The translations under genes and the position numbers were made by a program. Below the pieces are notes generated by a model. It saw only the letters and a program-made list of their open reading frames with translations. It was not told the DNA's origin and did not search any database. Positions 34,854-44,168 of a stretch of 64,000 nt of DNA are shown in pieces. The stretch's first letter is position 1. The number at the start of each line of letters is the position of its first letter. Source of the stretch: Lacisediminihabitans sp046156175 (GTDB lineage: Bacteria; Actinomycetota; Actinomycetes; Actinomycetales; Microbacteriaceae); the NCBI RefSeq assembly GCF_046156175.1, contig NZ_JAYLVL010000003.1, positions 434,001 through 498,000 of the forward strand, in the 5' to 3' direction.

Positions 34854-36131
34854 ATGGCCAGGAAATCGCCCCCGGCTGGCGTGCCGACCGAATCGAAGGG
34901 ACTCTCCCGGCGCGGCCTGCTCGGTCTCGCGGGAGCCGGCGTGGTCGGAGCCGGTGTGGGAATCGGAGCGGATCGCGCGGTCATGGCGAGTGCCGCGACC
35001 GGCGATTCGGGGGCTTCGGCCTCCTATCCCTTCTACGGTGCCCACCAGTCGGGAATCACCACGGCTGCCCAGGATCGCCTCCACTTCGCGAGCTACGACG
35101 TCTCCGGCACCAGTCGCACCGACCTGATCGGCCTCCTCACGGACTGGACCTCCGCGGCAGCACGGATGACCGCGGGCAAGGCCGTCGGCGACGGGGCGAC
35201 CGAGGGGCCCTATGACGCTCCGCCGGATGACACCGGCGAGGCCCTCGACCTCCCCACCTCCGGACTCACCATCACCTTCGGATTCGGCCCCTCCCTCTTC
35301 GATGACCGGTTCGGGCTGTCGTCCCGCCGCCCCGCAGCGCTGGTCGATCTGCCGCACTTCTCCGGCGACGCACTCGAGGAGTCCCTCGTCGGCGGCGACC
35401 TGTGCATCCAGGCCTGCAGCGACGATCCTCAGGTAGCGGTGCACGCGATCCGCAATCTCTCCCGGATCGCGTTCGGGCGGGCATCCATCCGCTGGTCTCA
35501 GCTCGGCTTCGGTCGCACCTCCTCGACCACTCGGGCACAGGTGACGCCACGCAACCTGTTCGGCTTCAAGGACGGCACGGCCAATGTGAAGGCGGAAGAC
35601 AGCTCGATCGTCGACGATCACATCTGGGTACCGGCGGGAGACGGTGCGGAGTGGATGACCGGCGGTTCGTACCTCGTCTCGCGCAAGATCCGCATGACCA
35701 TCGAGACCTGGGACCGGGCCGCCCTCCGCGAGCAGGAGCGCGTCGTCGGCCGCACGAAGAGCCAGGGCGCCCCCCGCAGCGGAGGCACCGAGTTCACGGA
35801 ACCGGATTTCGCTGCGGAGCAGGACGGCGAACCCGCCATCGATGCTCATTCGCACGTGCGCCTCGCGCATCCCACGCAGAACGACGGCGCTGTGCTCCTG
35901 AGGCGCGGGTACAACTTCGTCGACGGCAACGACGATCTCGGGCGTCTCAACGCCGGGCTGTTCTTCATCGCGTTCCAGCGGGATCCGCGCACCCAGTTCG
36001 TGCCGATCCAGCGGAAGCTCGCGGGCAACGACGCGATGAACGAATACCTCCGGCACGTCGGATCGGGCATCTTCGCCGTACCGCCGGGCGCACGCGAGGG
36101 AAGCTTCGTCGGCGCCGCCCTCTTCAGCTGA
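34854..36131 (+). CDS. efeB: EfeB, Tat-exported Dyp-type heme peroxidase
   Basis: A 425-residue Dyp-type peroxidase. A twin-arginine signal (SRRGLLGLAGAG, residues 18-29) directs folded export via Tat (tatB is in this window). The Dyp motif FGFKDGTAN (GxxDG) supplies the catalytic Asp; DAHSHVRLAHP contains the probable heme His, and a distal Arg is likely in GIFAVPPGAREG or IAFQRDPRT. It oxidises Fe(II) or handles heme for EfeO/EfeU. Eight bases follow efeO. Convergent with a lipoprotein gene two bases away; a CCGTCACC/GGTGACGG hairpin at 36141-36159 may end the operon. Confidence 0.94.
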   Translation: MARKSPPAGVPTESKGLSRRGLLGLAGAGVVGAGVGIGADRAVMASAATGDSGASASYPFYGAHQSGITTAAQDRLHFASYDVSGTSRTDLIGLLTDWTSAAARMTAGKAVGDGATEGPYDAPPDDTGEALDLPTSGLTITFGFGPSLFDDRFGLSSRRPAALVDLPHFSGDALEESLVGGDLCIQACSDDPQVAVHAIRNLSRIAFGRASIRWSQLGFGRTSSTTRAQVTPRNLFGFKDGTANVKAEDSSIVDDHIWVPAGDGAEWMTGGSYLVSRKIRMTIETWDRAALREQERVVGRTKSQGAPRSGGTEFTEPDFAAEQDGEPAIDAHSHVRLAHPTQNDGAVLLRRGYNFVDGNDDLGRLNAGLFFIAFQRDPRTQFVPIQRKLAGNDAMNEYLRHVGSGIFAVPPGAREGSFVGAALFS

Positions 36132-36133
36132 CG

Positions 36134-36580
36134 CTACTTGCCGTCACCCTTGGTGACGGTGTAGTTGAGCACGAATCCCTTGTCGTCCTTGATCTCCACC
36201 ACGGCGACATTCAGGGTGTCCTTGTCGCCGACGAGGGCTCCCCCGTCGGCGGTGGTCTCCGTGAGGGTCTTGCACTCGAAGCCTGCCGAGGTGAGGCTGG
36301 CCAGCACGTCGTTGATCGCTGTGCTGTCCGCGGCGCGCACGCTCACGTTCCAGATCTTGGACTTCGCGTCCCCGACGCCGGCGCCGGAGAGCACCTCGCC
36401 GGAGGCGAGAGGAACCTCGCTGGGGAAGTCCTTCGGCACGCTCTTGCCGGGAACATCCACCTTGCCACCGGTGACATCGTGCACGAGGTTCTGCACCGAG
36501 CATCCGGCAAGCGCCGGGCCGGCGAGCAGGGCGATCACGATGGCGATCGGAACGGTGAGGCGCTTAACCGAGTGAGACAT
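36134..36580 (-). CDS. Small lipoprotein, unknown function
   Basis: A 148-residue lipoprotein: a hydrophobic signal (VPIAIVIALLAGPALAGC) with lipobox LAGC, then a soluble alpha/beta domain (WNVSVRAADSTAINDVLASL, LNVAVVEIKDDKGFVLNYTV). No family is recognised with certainty. The ATG at 36580 is used since the upstream frame adds only a non-conserved stretch. It is convergent with efeB, so a link with iron uptake is not implied. Confidence 0.8.
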   Translation of the reverse strand: MSHSVKRLTVPIAIVIALLAGPALAGCSVQNLVHDVTGGKVDVPGKSVPKDFPSEVPLASGEVLSGAGVGDAKSKIWNVSVRAADSTAINDVLASLTSAGFECKTLTETTADGGALVGDKDTLNVAVVEIKDDKGFVLNYTVTKGDGK

Positions 36581-36619
36581 GCGGCCCAGCCTAGGGCCCG
36601 GGACATATCTCGACAATAC

Positions 36620-36701
36620 GGTCTCGATACGCGCCCGAGACGGCGCTACTCGACCACCAGACGGTGGTCGAGTAGCGAACGACAGCGAGCGTATCGAGAC
36701 C
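36620..36701. repeat. Dispersed palindromic repeat, copy 2 (complete)
   Basis: An 82-base nested palindrome: GGTCTCGATACGC (36620-36632) pairs with GCGTATCGAGACC (36689-36701), and CGCTACTCGACCACC (36644-36658) with GGTGGTCGAGTAGCG (36663-36677) around the loop AGAC. Related words occur at 21844-21951 and 49170-49217. It ends two bases beyond the typA stop codon and could form a strong 3' hairpin. Confidence 0.8.
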
Positions 36702-36703
36702 GG

Positions 36704-38611
36704 CTACGCGTTCTGCTTCTTCAGGCGGGAGACGCGGCGGGCGCGGTCGCCCGCGGCCAGCTCGACCTTACGGATGCGCACGAACTCGGGGGTGACCTCG
36801 ACGCACTCGTCCTCGCGGGCGAACTCGAGGCACTCCTCGAGAGTCAGCTTGCGCGACGGGGTCATGCGCTCGAACGTGTCCGAGGTGGACTGGCGCATGT
36901 TGGTGAGCTGCTTCTCCTTGGTGATGTTCACGTCCATGTCATCGGCACGCGAGTTCTCACCGACGACCATGCCCTCGTAGACCTCCTGGGTGGGCTCGAC
37001 GAAGAACGACATGCGCTCCTGGAGGGCGACCATGGCGAAGGGGGTTGCGACACCGGCGCGGTCGGCGACGATCGAGCCGTTGACACGGGTCGTGATCTCA
37101 CCGGCCCACTGCTCGTAGCCGTGCGAGACGGCGTTGGCGATGCCGGATCCGCGCGTGATCGTGAGGAACTCTGTGCGGAATCCGATGAGTCCACGCGACG
37201 GCACGACGAACTCCATGCGCACCCAGCCGGTGCCGTGGTTCGACATGCCCTCCATGCGGCCCTTGCGCGAAGCGAGGAGCTGGGTGATGGCGCCGAGGTA
37301 TTCCTCCGGGGCATCCGTGGTCAGGTGCTCGAAGGGCTCGTGGATCTTGCCGTCGACGCGCTTGACGACCACCTGTGGCTTGCCGACGGTGAGCTCGAAG
37401 CCCTCGCGACGCATCTGCTCGACGAGGATGGCCAGGGCCAGTTCTCCACGACCCTGCACCTCCCACGCGTCCGGGCGTCCGATGTCGACGAGCTTGATCG
37501 AGACGTTACCGACGAGCTCGCGGTCGAGGCGGTCCTTGACCATGCGGGCGGTGAGCTTGTGGCCCTTCACCTTGCCGATCATCGGGCTGGTGTTGGTGCC
37601 GATGGTCATCGAGATGGCGGGGTCGTCGACCGTGATGGTCGGCAGCGGGCGCACGTCGTTGGGGTCGGCGAGGGTCTCACCGATGGTGATGTCCTCGAAG
37701 CCGGCGACGGCGACGATGTCACCCGGTCCCGCGGACTCGGTCGGGAAGCGGTCGAGAGCGCGCGTGATGAGCAGCTCGGTGACCTTGACGTTGTGCACGG
37801 ATCCGTCGTGCTTGACCCAGGCCACGGTCTGGCCCTTCTTGATGGTGCCGTTGAAGACACGCAGGAGGGCGAGGCGGCCGAGGAAGGGCGAAGCGTCGAG
37901 GTTCGTGACGTGAGCCTGCAGCGGGTGCTCGTCGTCATAGCGCGGCGCGGGAATGTGCTGCAGGATCGCGTCGAACAGCGGCTCGAGGTCGTCGTTGTCG
38001 GGAAGCGAGCCGTTCTCCGGCTTGTTCCAGCTCGCGGCGCCGTTACGGCCGGACGCGTACACGATCGGCACGTTCAAGATCGCGTCGAGGTCGAGGTCGG
38101 GGTAGTCGTCGGACATGTCACTCGCGAGGCCGAGGAGCAGGTCCTGGCTCTCGGTGACGACCTCATCGATGCGGGCATCCGGGCGGTCGGTCTTGTTGAC
38201 GAGCAGGATGACCGGAAGGTTCGACTCGAGCGCCTTGCGCAGCACGAATCGGGTCTGCGGCAGCGGACCTTCACTGGCGTCGACGAGGAGCACGACGCCG
38301 TCGACCATGCTGAGACCGCGCTCGACCTCTCCACCGAAGTCGGCGTGACCGGGGGTGTCGATCACGTTGATGGTGATCGGTCCGTCGGTCGCGTGCACAC
38401 CGGAATACGACACCGCGGTGTTTTTCGCGAGGATCGTGATTCCCTTTTCGCGCTCGAGGTCGTTCGAGTCCATCGCGCGCTCTTCGAGGTGCGCGTGGGC
38501 GGCAAAGGAGTTCGTCTGGCGCAGCATGGCGTCGACGAGGGTGGTCTTTCCATGGTCGACGTGAGCGACGATCGCTACGTTGCGCAGGTCATTACGGGTG
38601 GCGATTGCCAT
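36704..38611 (-). CDS. typA: Translational GTPase TypA/BipA
   Basis: A 635-residue EF-G-like GTPase. Motifs G1 AHVDHGKTT (16-24), G2 in EKGITI, G3 DTPGHADFGGEVERG and G4 NKTDRP are intact, followed by domain II, two EF-G-like domains and the TypA-specific C-terminus (RKLTLEECLEFA, EVTPEFVRIRK). It binds ribosomes and is needed for 50S assembly and stress or cold growth. The start at 38611 matches the family N-terminus (MAIATRNDLRN). Confidence 0.95.
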   Translation of the reverse strand: MAIATRNDLRNVAIVAHVDHGKTTLVDAMLRQTNSFAAHAHLEERAMDSNDLEREKGITILAKNTAVSYSGVHATDGPITINVIDTPGHADFGGEVERGLSMVDGVVLLVDASEGPLPQTRFVLRKALESNLPVILLVNKTDRPDARIDEVVTESQDLLLGLASDMSDDYPDLDLDAILNVPIVYASGRNGAASWNKPENGSLPDNDDLEPLFDAILQHIPAPRYDDEHPLQAHVTNLDASPFLGRLALLRVFNGTIKKGQTVAWVKHDGSVHNVKVTELLITRALDRFPTESAGPGDIVAVAGFEDITIGETLADPNDVRPLPTITVDDPAISMTIGTNTSPMIGKVKGHKLTARMVKDRLDRELVGNVSIKLVDIGRPDAWEVQGRGELALAILVEQMRREGFELTVGKPQVVVKRVDGKIHEPFEHLTTDAPEEYLGAITQLLASRKGRMEGMSNHGTGWVRMEFVVPSRGLIGFRTEFLTITRGSGIANAVSHGYEQWAGEITTRVNGSIVADRAGVATPFAMVALQERMSFFVEPTQEVYEGMVVGENSRADDMDVNITKEKQLTNMRQSTSDTFERMTPSRKLTLEECLEFAREDECVEVTPEFVRIRKVELAAGDRARRVSRLKKQNA

Positions 38612-38718
38612 AGGTATACGTCCAGATTTGTCTCGAGAAGGAGGGAGGCCACGATCGTTCAGTGACGGCAGAATCACGTCGGTGGTGCTCCGCACTGCAC
38701 AGTCTACCGTGTGCGGCC

Positions 38719-38758
38719 CCGGTACTACCGATTATCAGCCGGTACTACCGTTTATCAA
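38719..38758. repeat. 20-bp tandem duplication across a stop codon
   Basis: Two 20-bp units (CCGGTACTACCGATTATCAG and CCGGTACTACCGTTTATCAA) lie in tandem. The TAG stop of the binding-protein gene (38745-38747, minus strand) is inside the second unit, so the first unit is a post-stop copy. Confidence 0.7.
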
Positions 38759-40529
38759 CCGGCGACCAGTCCCAGACATTCCACAGCAGGTTCGGCGACA
38801 GCGGTGACGGGGCCACCCCTGTGACGTGATCGTTGAAGGCGGTGACCGCCGGGAACTGGTAGAGCGGCACCCCGTAGGCATCCGCCCAGACCCGGGCGTC
38901 GATCTTCTGCAGGATGGCGCGCTGCTGGCTGCGGTCGGCGGTGGCGCTGAGGGAATCGATGAGGGCATCCACGTCGGGGTTGGCGTAGAAGTTGTCGTTG
39001 CCCACCGGAGAATCGCTGCGGAAGGCCGCGGATACCGCACTCACCGCCAGGCTGGAGGGCCGCAACGCGTACAGCGAGGCGTCGTAGGCGCCGTCGGTGC
39101 CAAGCAACTGCCGCCAGTCGGTGCTCGAGCAGTCGGTCACGGTGAAGCCAGCGAGGGCGGCCGAGTCCCGGATCGCAGTGTATTCGGCCACTCGGCGAGG
39201 ATTCGAGGGGTCGAACAGGATGCAGACCTGCGGGCCGACGACCCCGGCCTGGGCGAGCAGCGTCTTCGCTCCCTCGATATCCACCGTGGCGTAGGCGCTC
39301 GATCCGTTCGCCCGCACGGATGTCGCATACCCCTGCTCCCCCGGGAGGAAGACCTGCGACGAGCGCAACCTGGCCTCTTCCTGCAGCGGCACGATCAAGT
39401 CATCCAGAATCTTCTGGCGAGGCACCGTCTTCAGGAACGCGTTGCGCACGACCGGGTCGTCGAAGGTTCCGTTTCGCGAGTGCGAGAACTGCAGGTCGAG
39501 GTGCTCGTACGGACCGTCGGAGCCGCTCAGCACCGTCGCGTTGTCCACGGAGAGCAGTGCCTTCGCGACATCCGCGCTCGGCTGCGGGGAGATCACGTCC
39601 ACCTGGCCGGCACGCAGCGCAGCCACCGCGGCGAGCGGATCGGTGATGAACCGCAGCTCGACGCGTTCGAACTTCGAGCGGTGGTCGCCGCTGTAGTGCG
39701 GGTTGGCGGTGAGGGTCGCCCCCGTCGCGGTCAGTCCGGTGAGCGTGTAGGGGCCGGTGCCGATGACGAGGCTCTTGTCTTTAGGCATGGTCGTGAAGTC
39801 GAAACCGGTGTCCCAGAAGCGGGCGATCTTCGAGAGCTTCGCGGTGTCACGCTTCTGGATCGCCGTGACGAGAGCGTCCTCGGCCCGAGTCGCCCCCTCC
39901 ACCCCCAGGGCTTTCTGCGCCACGACATGAGCGGGAAGGCCCACCCCGAAGACGAGCTCCCAGTCCACGAACGGATGGTCGTAGGTGAGCGTCAGCGAAC
40001 GGTTGTCGTCGCCGATCACCGGTGTCTTCGTCACCAGTTGCAGGCCGTTGCCGCTGAAACCGTCGAAGTGCACGACACCCGCGGGGAACGGCTTCGTGTA
40101 GCGCCCGGTGTCGGGATCGGTGTAGCTCTCATTGTCGAAGCCGGGGGTGTTGAGCGCTCCCGAATTCGCCGCCCACGACAGCAGCAGGTCGGCCCCGTCG
40201 ACCGCGGCGCCGTCCGACCACTTCACGCCGTCGCGAATGGTGTATTTCACCCGGAACGGCTGCTTCGACACGACCTGGTACGTGCCGAAGGACTCATCCT
40301 TCTGCAGCGCCGGACGATTGTCGTAGTAGTTGAACTGCGAATTGGTGGCGGTGACGATACCGGCGTTGGCGGCGACGTTGCCGAACGAGGTCTTCGCGTT
40401 ATAGGACGAGAAGGCCTGGCTCACCGCGACACGCACGGTGCTGCCCTTGGTCACCGTCGCGGTGCATCCCGAGAGGGCGATGCCCGCCACCGCGAGGACG
40501 AGGAGTGCGGCTACCAGTGACTTGCGCAT
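38745..40529 (-). CDS. Peptide ABC transporter substrate-binding lipoprotein
   Basis: A 594-residue family 5 (SBP_bac_5) binding protein. Signal peptide with lipobox LSGC (about residues 18-21), then motifs seen in DppA/OppA proteins: TIRDGVKWSDGAAVDGADLL, IGTGPYTL, VRNAFLKTVPRQKIL, FYANPDVDALID. It should bind extracellular oligopeptides for the permease encoded nearby. ATG 40529 is chosen over ATG 40538 because TACGAT, overlapping the latter, is seven bases upstream. It is paralogous to the protein at 45907-47679. Confidence 0.9.
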   Translation of the reverse strand: MRKSLVAALLVLAVAGIALSGCTATVTKGSTVRVAVSQAFSSYNAKTSFGNVAANAGIVTATNSQFNYYDNRPALQKDESFGTYQVVSKQPFRVKYTIRDGVKWSDGAAVDGADLLLSWAANSGALNTPGFDNESYTDPDTGRYTKPFPAGVVHFDGFSGNGLQLVTKTPVIGDDNRSLTLTYDHPFVDWELVFGVGLPAHVVAQKALGVEGATRAEDALVTAIQKRDTAKLSKIARFWDTGFDFTTMPKDKSLVIGTGPYTLTGLTATGATLTANPHYSGDHRSKFERVELRFITDPLAAVAALRAGQVDVISPQPSADVAKALLSVDNATVLSGSDGPYEHLDLQFSHSRNGTFDDPVVRNAFLKTVPRQKILDDLIVPLQEEARLRSSQVFLPGEQGYATSVRANGSSAYATVDIEGAKTLLAQAGVVGPQVCILFDPSNPRRVAEYTAIRDSAALAGFTVTDCSSTDWRQLLGTDGAYDASLYALRPSSLAVSAVSAAFRSDSPVGNDNFYANPDVDALIDSLSATADRSQQRAILQKIDARVWADAYGVPLYQFPAVTAFNDHVTGVAPSPLSPNLLWNVWDWSPVDKR

Positions 40530-40585
40530 CCGATCCATCGTAGCGATCGGCTGCGCGGCGCCCGACAGTCCTCAGCCCTCGTGCA

Positions 40586-42367
40586 CTACTCGGAGGATCC
40601 CGCTCGCAACAGTTCGCGCCGGGTCTCGCGGCGCTCACGCTGCAGGATGGGGTCGGGAAGCGGAACCGCGGCCAGCAGGCGTTGGGTGTAGGGCTGCTTC
40701 GGGTTGCGCAGGATCTCGTCGCGGGTTCCCACCTCCACCAGCTTGCCCTGGTGCATCACTGCGATGCGGTTGGCGAGCACGTCGATGACGGCGAGGTCGT
40801 GGGTGATGAAGAGGCAGGCGAACTGCATTTCGCGTTGCAGGCCCTGCAGAAGTTCGAGCACCCTGGCCTGCACCGACACGTCGAGCGCGCTCGTGGGCTC
40901 ATCCGCGATCAACAGCTGCGGCTTCAGCGCGATCGCCCGGGCGATGCCGACACGCTGCTTCTGCCCACCGGAGAGCTCGTGGGGAAAGCGCCCGCGATAG
41001 GCGCGCGGCAGTTCGACGCTGTCGAGCAGCCGCTCGACCTCGTTGAACAGCGCCTGGCCCTTCATCTGCTTGGCGAGGAGAAGCGGTTCGCCGATGCTGT
41101 CACCGACCGGCATCCGCGGGTTGAGGGACGAGGCGGGGTCCTGGAAGACGATGCCGGCCTTCTTGTGCAGCTGGCGGATCTCGTCGCGGTTGGCCTTCGA
41201 GATGTTCTGGCCGGTGACAGTGAGGGTGCCCTCGGTGATCGGAAGCAGCCCGATCGCGGCGCGACCGAGGGTCGTCTTGCCCGAACCGGACTCGCCGACG
41301 AGGCCGACGACCTCGCCGGAGTGCACCTTCAGGTCGACGTGATCGACGGCACGGAAGGCCGGCACTCGACCGTGCTTCGGGTACTCGATCACCACATCGT
41401 CGAAATCGAGCACGACCGGTCGGGTGTCCCGCGCGGCAGCGACCCGGGATGCTTCGACAGCGCGGTCGTTGATCGAGATCCGCTCACGCGCGTCTGGCGT
41501 CTCGGCCGCAAGAGCCGCGGTCGTGTCGATCTCTGCTCCCGCGCGCTGTCCGAGGTGCGGCACCGCGGCCAGAAGTGCCTTGGTATAGGGATGTTGGGGG
41601 TTGGAGAAGATCTCGAGCGCCGTTCCCGTCTCCACGATCACGCCATCCTTCATCACGGCGATGTAGTCCGCGATGTCTGCCACGACGCCCATGTCGTGGG
41701 TGATCAAAAGGATGGCGCTCTTGAGCCGGTCGCGCAGGCTGCGAAGCAGGTCGAGGATCTCGGCCTGCACCGTCACATCCAGGGCGGTCGTCGGCTCGTC
41801 GGCGATGAGCAGCGTCGGGTCGCAGGAGATCGACTGCGCGATCATCGCACGCTGGCGCTGGCCGCCCGACAGTTGGTGCGGGTAGGAGTTGAATGCCTTG
41901 AGCGGATCCGGAAGCTCGACCATGCCGAGCAGCTCGATCGCGCGCTTCTTCGCCTCCGACGGAGCGATGCCGTAGTGAACGCGAAGGGTCTCGATGATCT
42001 GGGAACCGACCGTGTAGACGGGGTTCAGCGCCGTCATCGGCTCCTGGAAGATCACCGCGATCTCCCCGCCGCGGATGCGTCGCATCTGGTTCGCGCGGAT
42101 GCCGGTGATCTCCTCGCCATTCAGCTTGATGCTGCCCCGGATGCGGCTGTTGGAGGGCAGAAGATCGAGAAGGGCCATCGATGAGGCGCTCTTGCCCGAA
42201 CCGGACTCACCGACGAGTGCGAGCACCTCGCCCGGCATGATCCGGTAGTTCATGTGGCGGGCGGCCGGCACCCACTGGTTGTCGACGCCGAAGTCGACAT
42301 TGAGATCGGTCACCTCGAGAACCGGGGTGGCAGCATCCGTCGAAGCGGTCGCGGGGGTCGCGGTCAT
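40586..42367 (-). CDS. Fused double ATPase of a peptide ABC transporter (DppD-DppF type)
   Basis: A 593-residue fusion of two ABC ATPase domains. Domain 1 (about 15-270): GESGSGKS, LSGGQRQRAMIAQ, LLIADEPTTALD. Domain 2 (about 325-580): GESGSGKTT, LSGGQKQRVGIARA, LLIADEPTSALD. Each is followed by the oligopeptide-type C-terminal extension (NPQHPYTKALLAA; NPKQPYTQRLLAAVPLPDP). One polypeptide can thus supply both nucleotide-binding sites. It is separated from the permeases by an antisense PH-like gene. Confidence 0.94.
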   Translation of the reverse strand: MTATPATASTDAATPVLEVTDLNVDFGVDNQWVPAARHMNYRIMPGEVLALVGESGSGKSASSMALLDLLPSNSRIRGSIKLNGEEITGIRANQMRRIRGGEIAVIFQEPMTALNPVYTVGSQIIETLRVHYGIAPSEAKKRAIELLGMVELPDPLKAFNSYPHQLSGGQRQRAMIAQSISCDPTLLIADEPTTALDVTVQAEILDLLRSLRDRLKSAILLITHDMGVVADIADYIAVMKDGVIVETGTALEIFSNPQHPYTKALLAAVPHLGQRAGAEIDTTAALAAETPDARERISINDRAVEASRVAAARDTRPVVLDFDDVVIEYPKHGRVPAFRAVDHVDLKVHSGEVVGLVGESGSGKTTLGRAAIGLLPITEGTLTVTGQNISKANRDEIRQLHKKAGIVFQDPASSLNPRMPVGDSIGEPLLLAKQMKGQALFNEVERLLDSVELPRAYRGRFPHELSGGQKQRVGIARAIALKPQLLIADEPTSALDVSVQARVLELLQGLQREMQFACLFITHDLAVIDVLANRIAVMHQGKLVEVGTRDEILRNPKQPYTQRLLAAVPLPDPILQRERRETRRELLRAGSSE

Positions 42368-42453
42368 GAGTGTGCCTTTCGTGCAATACGTGCGCCGGAG
42401 TTCCGGGATGGGGCTGTGTGGGGATTTCGAGCCGGGCCTGAGACGATGGGGAT

Positions 42454-43080
42454 ATGCCCCAGTTGCCCGGTCCAGAGCGAGAGACCATCGCCTCCCGCTT
42501 CAATCGCACGATAGCGATCGGAGCCTGGGTGATCTCCCTGACCATCGCCGTGTCGCTCTTCTTCATCAATCGACCGGAACAGCTCGCCTACCTCGTGCCG
42601 CTGGCTCTCGTGAACCTGCTGGTCTGGGAGGCGCTCTGGCGACCACTGCTCGTGGTGAGTGACGAGGGCGTGGTCGTGACGAATCCATTTCGTGCCGTGC
42701 AGGTGCCCTGGAACGCCCTCGTGAACATCGACACGAAGTTCGCCCTCACGCTCTTCACTCCCGGACGGAAGATCGAGGTGTGGGTTGCTCCGTCGCCCGG
42801 AAGATCGTTCGGATACCGCAGTGCGGCTGTTGCCGAGCGCGAGATCCGTCGCACAGCGCCACACAGCACCAACAAGGTGCGTCCGGGTGACCTTCCGTCG
42901 AGCGAGTCCGGCGCTGCGGCCGAGGTGGTGCGATCGCGCTGGGAGCTGCTGCAGGTATCCGGGCAGATCGAGGCCGGTGTCGCCGACTCCACCACGGTGA
43001 CGACGCGCTGGCACTGGTACTCGATAGCCGCTCTCGCTGCGCTGCTCGTCGCCTCGGTACCGGCGCTTCTCATCGCCTAA
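42454..43080 (+). CDS. PH-like domain membrane protein
   Basis: A 208-residue protein: two adjacent N-terminal membrane helices (TIAIGAWVISLTIAVSLFF, YLVPLALVNLLVWEALW), a bacterial PH-like domain (VSDEGVVVTNPFRAVQVPWNALVNID, EVWVAPSPGRSFGYRS) and a C-terminal helix (WYSIAALAALLVASVPALLIA). Such proteins are common in actinobacteria; function unknown. It is encoded on the opposite strand between the permease and ATPase genes of the peptide transporter. Confidence 0.8.
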   Translation: MPQLPGPERETIASRFNRTIAIGAWVISLTIAVSLFFINRPEQLAYLVPLALVNLLVWEALWRPLLVVSDEGVVVTNPFRAVQVPWNALVNIDTKFALTLFTPGRKIEVWVAPSPGRSFGYRSAAVAEREIRRTAPHSTNKVRPGDLPSSESGAAAEVVRSRWELLQVSGQIEAGVADSTTVTTRWHWYSIAALAALLVASVPALLIA

Positions 43081-43100
43081 CCGGGCGATTCGCCGGTCGG

Positions 43101-44168
43101 TCACTTCGTGCCGGGGTCGATCAGGTCGCTGTCGTCGCCGGCACGCACGTTCTCGTCTTCGGCGATACTCGGGCGTTCCTCCTGCATGCGACGCAGCTTG
43201 AACCGGCGGTGCCGCGGGTCGAAGGCATCCCGCAAACCGTCACCGACGAAGTTGACGAGGAGCGCGAGCGACACGATGAACAGCGCGGGCCACCAGAACA
43301 GCCACGGTCGGGTCTGGAAGGCCGACTGGTTGTCCGAGATCAGGTTGCCGAGGGAGACATCGGGTGCCCGGATACCGAAACCGAGGTAGCTCAGCGCCGT
43401 CTCAAGAAGGATGGCGGATGCCATGATCAGCGTCGCACTCACGATCACCACGCCGAGGGCATTGGGGAGGATGTGGCGGAAGATGATCCGCGCATCGGAT
43501 GCCCCGGCCACCCGGGCCGCCTCGACGAACTCGCGCTCGCGAAGGGAGAGGAACTCGCCGCGCACCAGTCGCGCGATGCCCATCCAGGAGAAGAACCCGA
43601 GCATGATCGCCAGCGTCGGCGCTCCGAATCCACCGAAGGCGTTTCCGACGACGGCACCGATGACGAGGGCTGGGATCACGATGAAGACGTCGGTGATGCG
43701 CATGAGGATCGCATCGGTCTTGCCGCGATAGTAACCGGCGATCGCCCCGACGAATACGCCGATGAAAGTAGCGATCGAGCCGAGCACCACCATCACCAGG
43801 GCTGAGTTCTGGATTCCCCGCATCGTCATGGCGAAGTAGTCCTTGCCGATGCGATTCTGCCCGAAGGGGTGATTGCCGATCTCGATCCCGGTGCCGCCGA
43901 GCCACTTGGGCAGCAGCGACATCGTCGGTGCGCCCTGGTTCTGCTGGTCATTGAGATCGGTGTAGCCGTACTTCCACCAGCCGTGGATCGGACCGAGTCC
44001 GATAGCGGAGATCGAGAAGATCACGATCAGGAAGACCAGGACGAGAGCTCCGACAGCCACCTTGTTGCCCATGAACCGCTTGAAGATCAAACGACCCTGG
44101 CTCTCGGGCGGCTTGTTCTCGGAGATGATGGCCTCTGCGGCCAGTGTGGTCGATTCGTCGTTGGACAT
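43101..44168 (-). CDS. Peptide ABC transporter permease (DppC/OppC type)
   Basis: A 355-residue permease with an N-terminal cytoplasmic segment (RLIFKRFMGNKVAVGALVLV begins helix 1), a periplasmic region (GLGPIHGWWKYGYTD) and five further helices. The EAA loop contacting the ATPase is ARVAGASDARIIFRHILPN. The ATG at 44168 shares one base with the dppB-type stop (TGATG), so it is translationally coupled. Substrate inferred as oligopeptides from the flanking binding proteins. Confidence 0.93.
   Translation of the reverse strand: MSNDESTTLAAEAIISENKPPESQGRLIFKRFMGNKVAVGALVLVFLIVIFSISAIGLGPIHGWWKYGYTDLNDQQNQGAPTMSLLPKWLGGTGIEIGNHPFGQNRIGKDYFAMTMRGIQNSALVMVVLGSIATFIGVFVGAIAGYYRGKTDAILMRITDVFIVIPALVIGAVVGNAFGGFGAPTLAIMLGFFSWMGIARLVRGEFLSLREREFVEAARVAGASDARIIFRHILPNALGVVIVSATLIMASAILLETALSYLGFGIRAPDVSLGNLISDNQSAFQTRPWLFWWPALFIVSLALLVNFVGDGLRDAFDPRHRRFKLRRMQEERPSIAEDENVRAGDDSDLIDPGTK

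Noticed and set aside
35402..38665. Plus-strand open frame of more than 1000 codons across efeB and typA
   Set aside because: It runs over efeB in another frame and antisense to typA; the real genes carry full family motifs.
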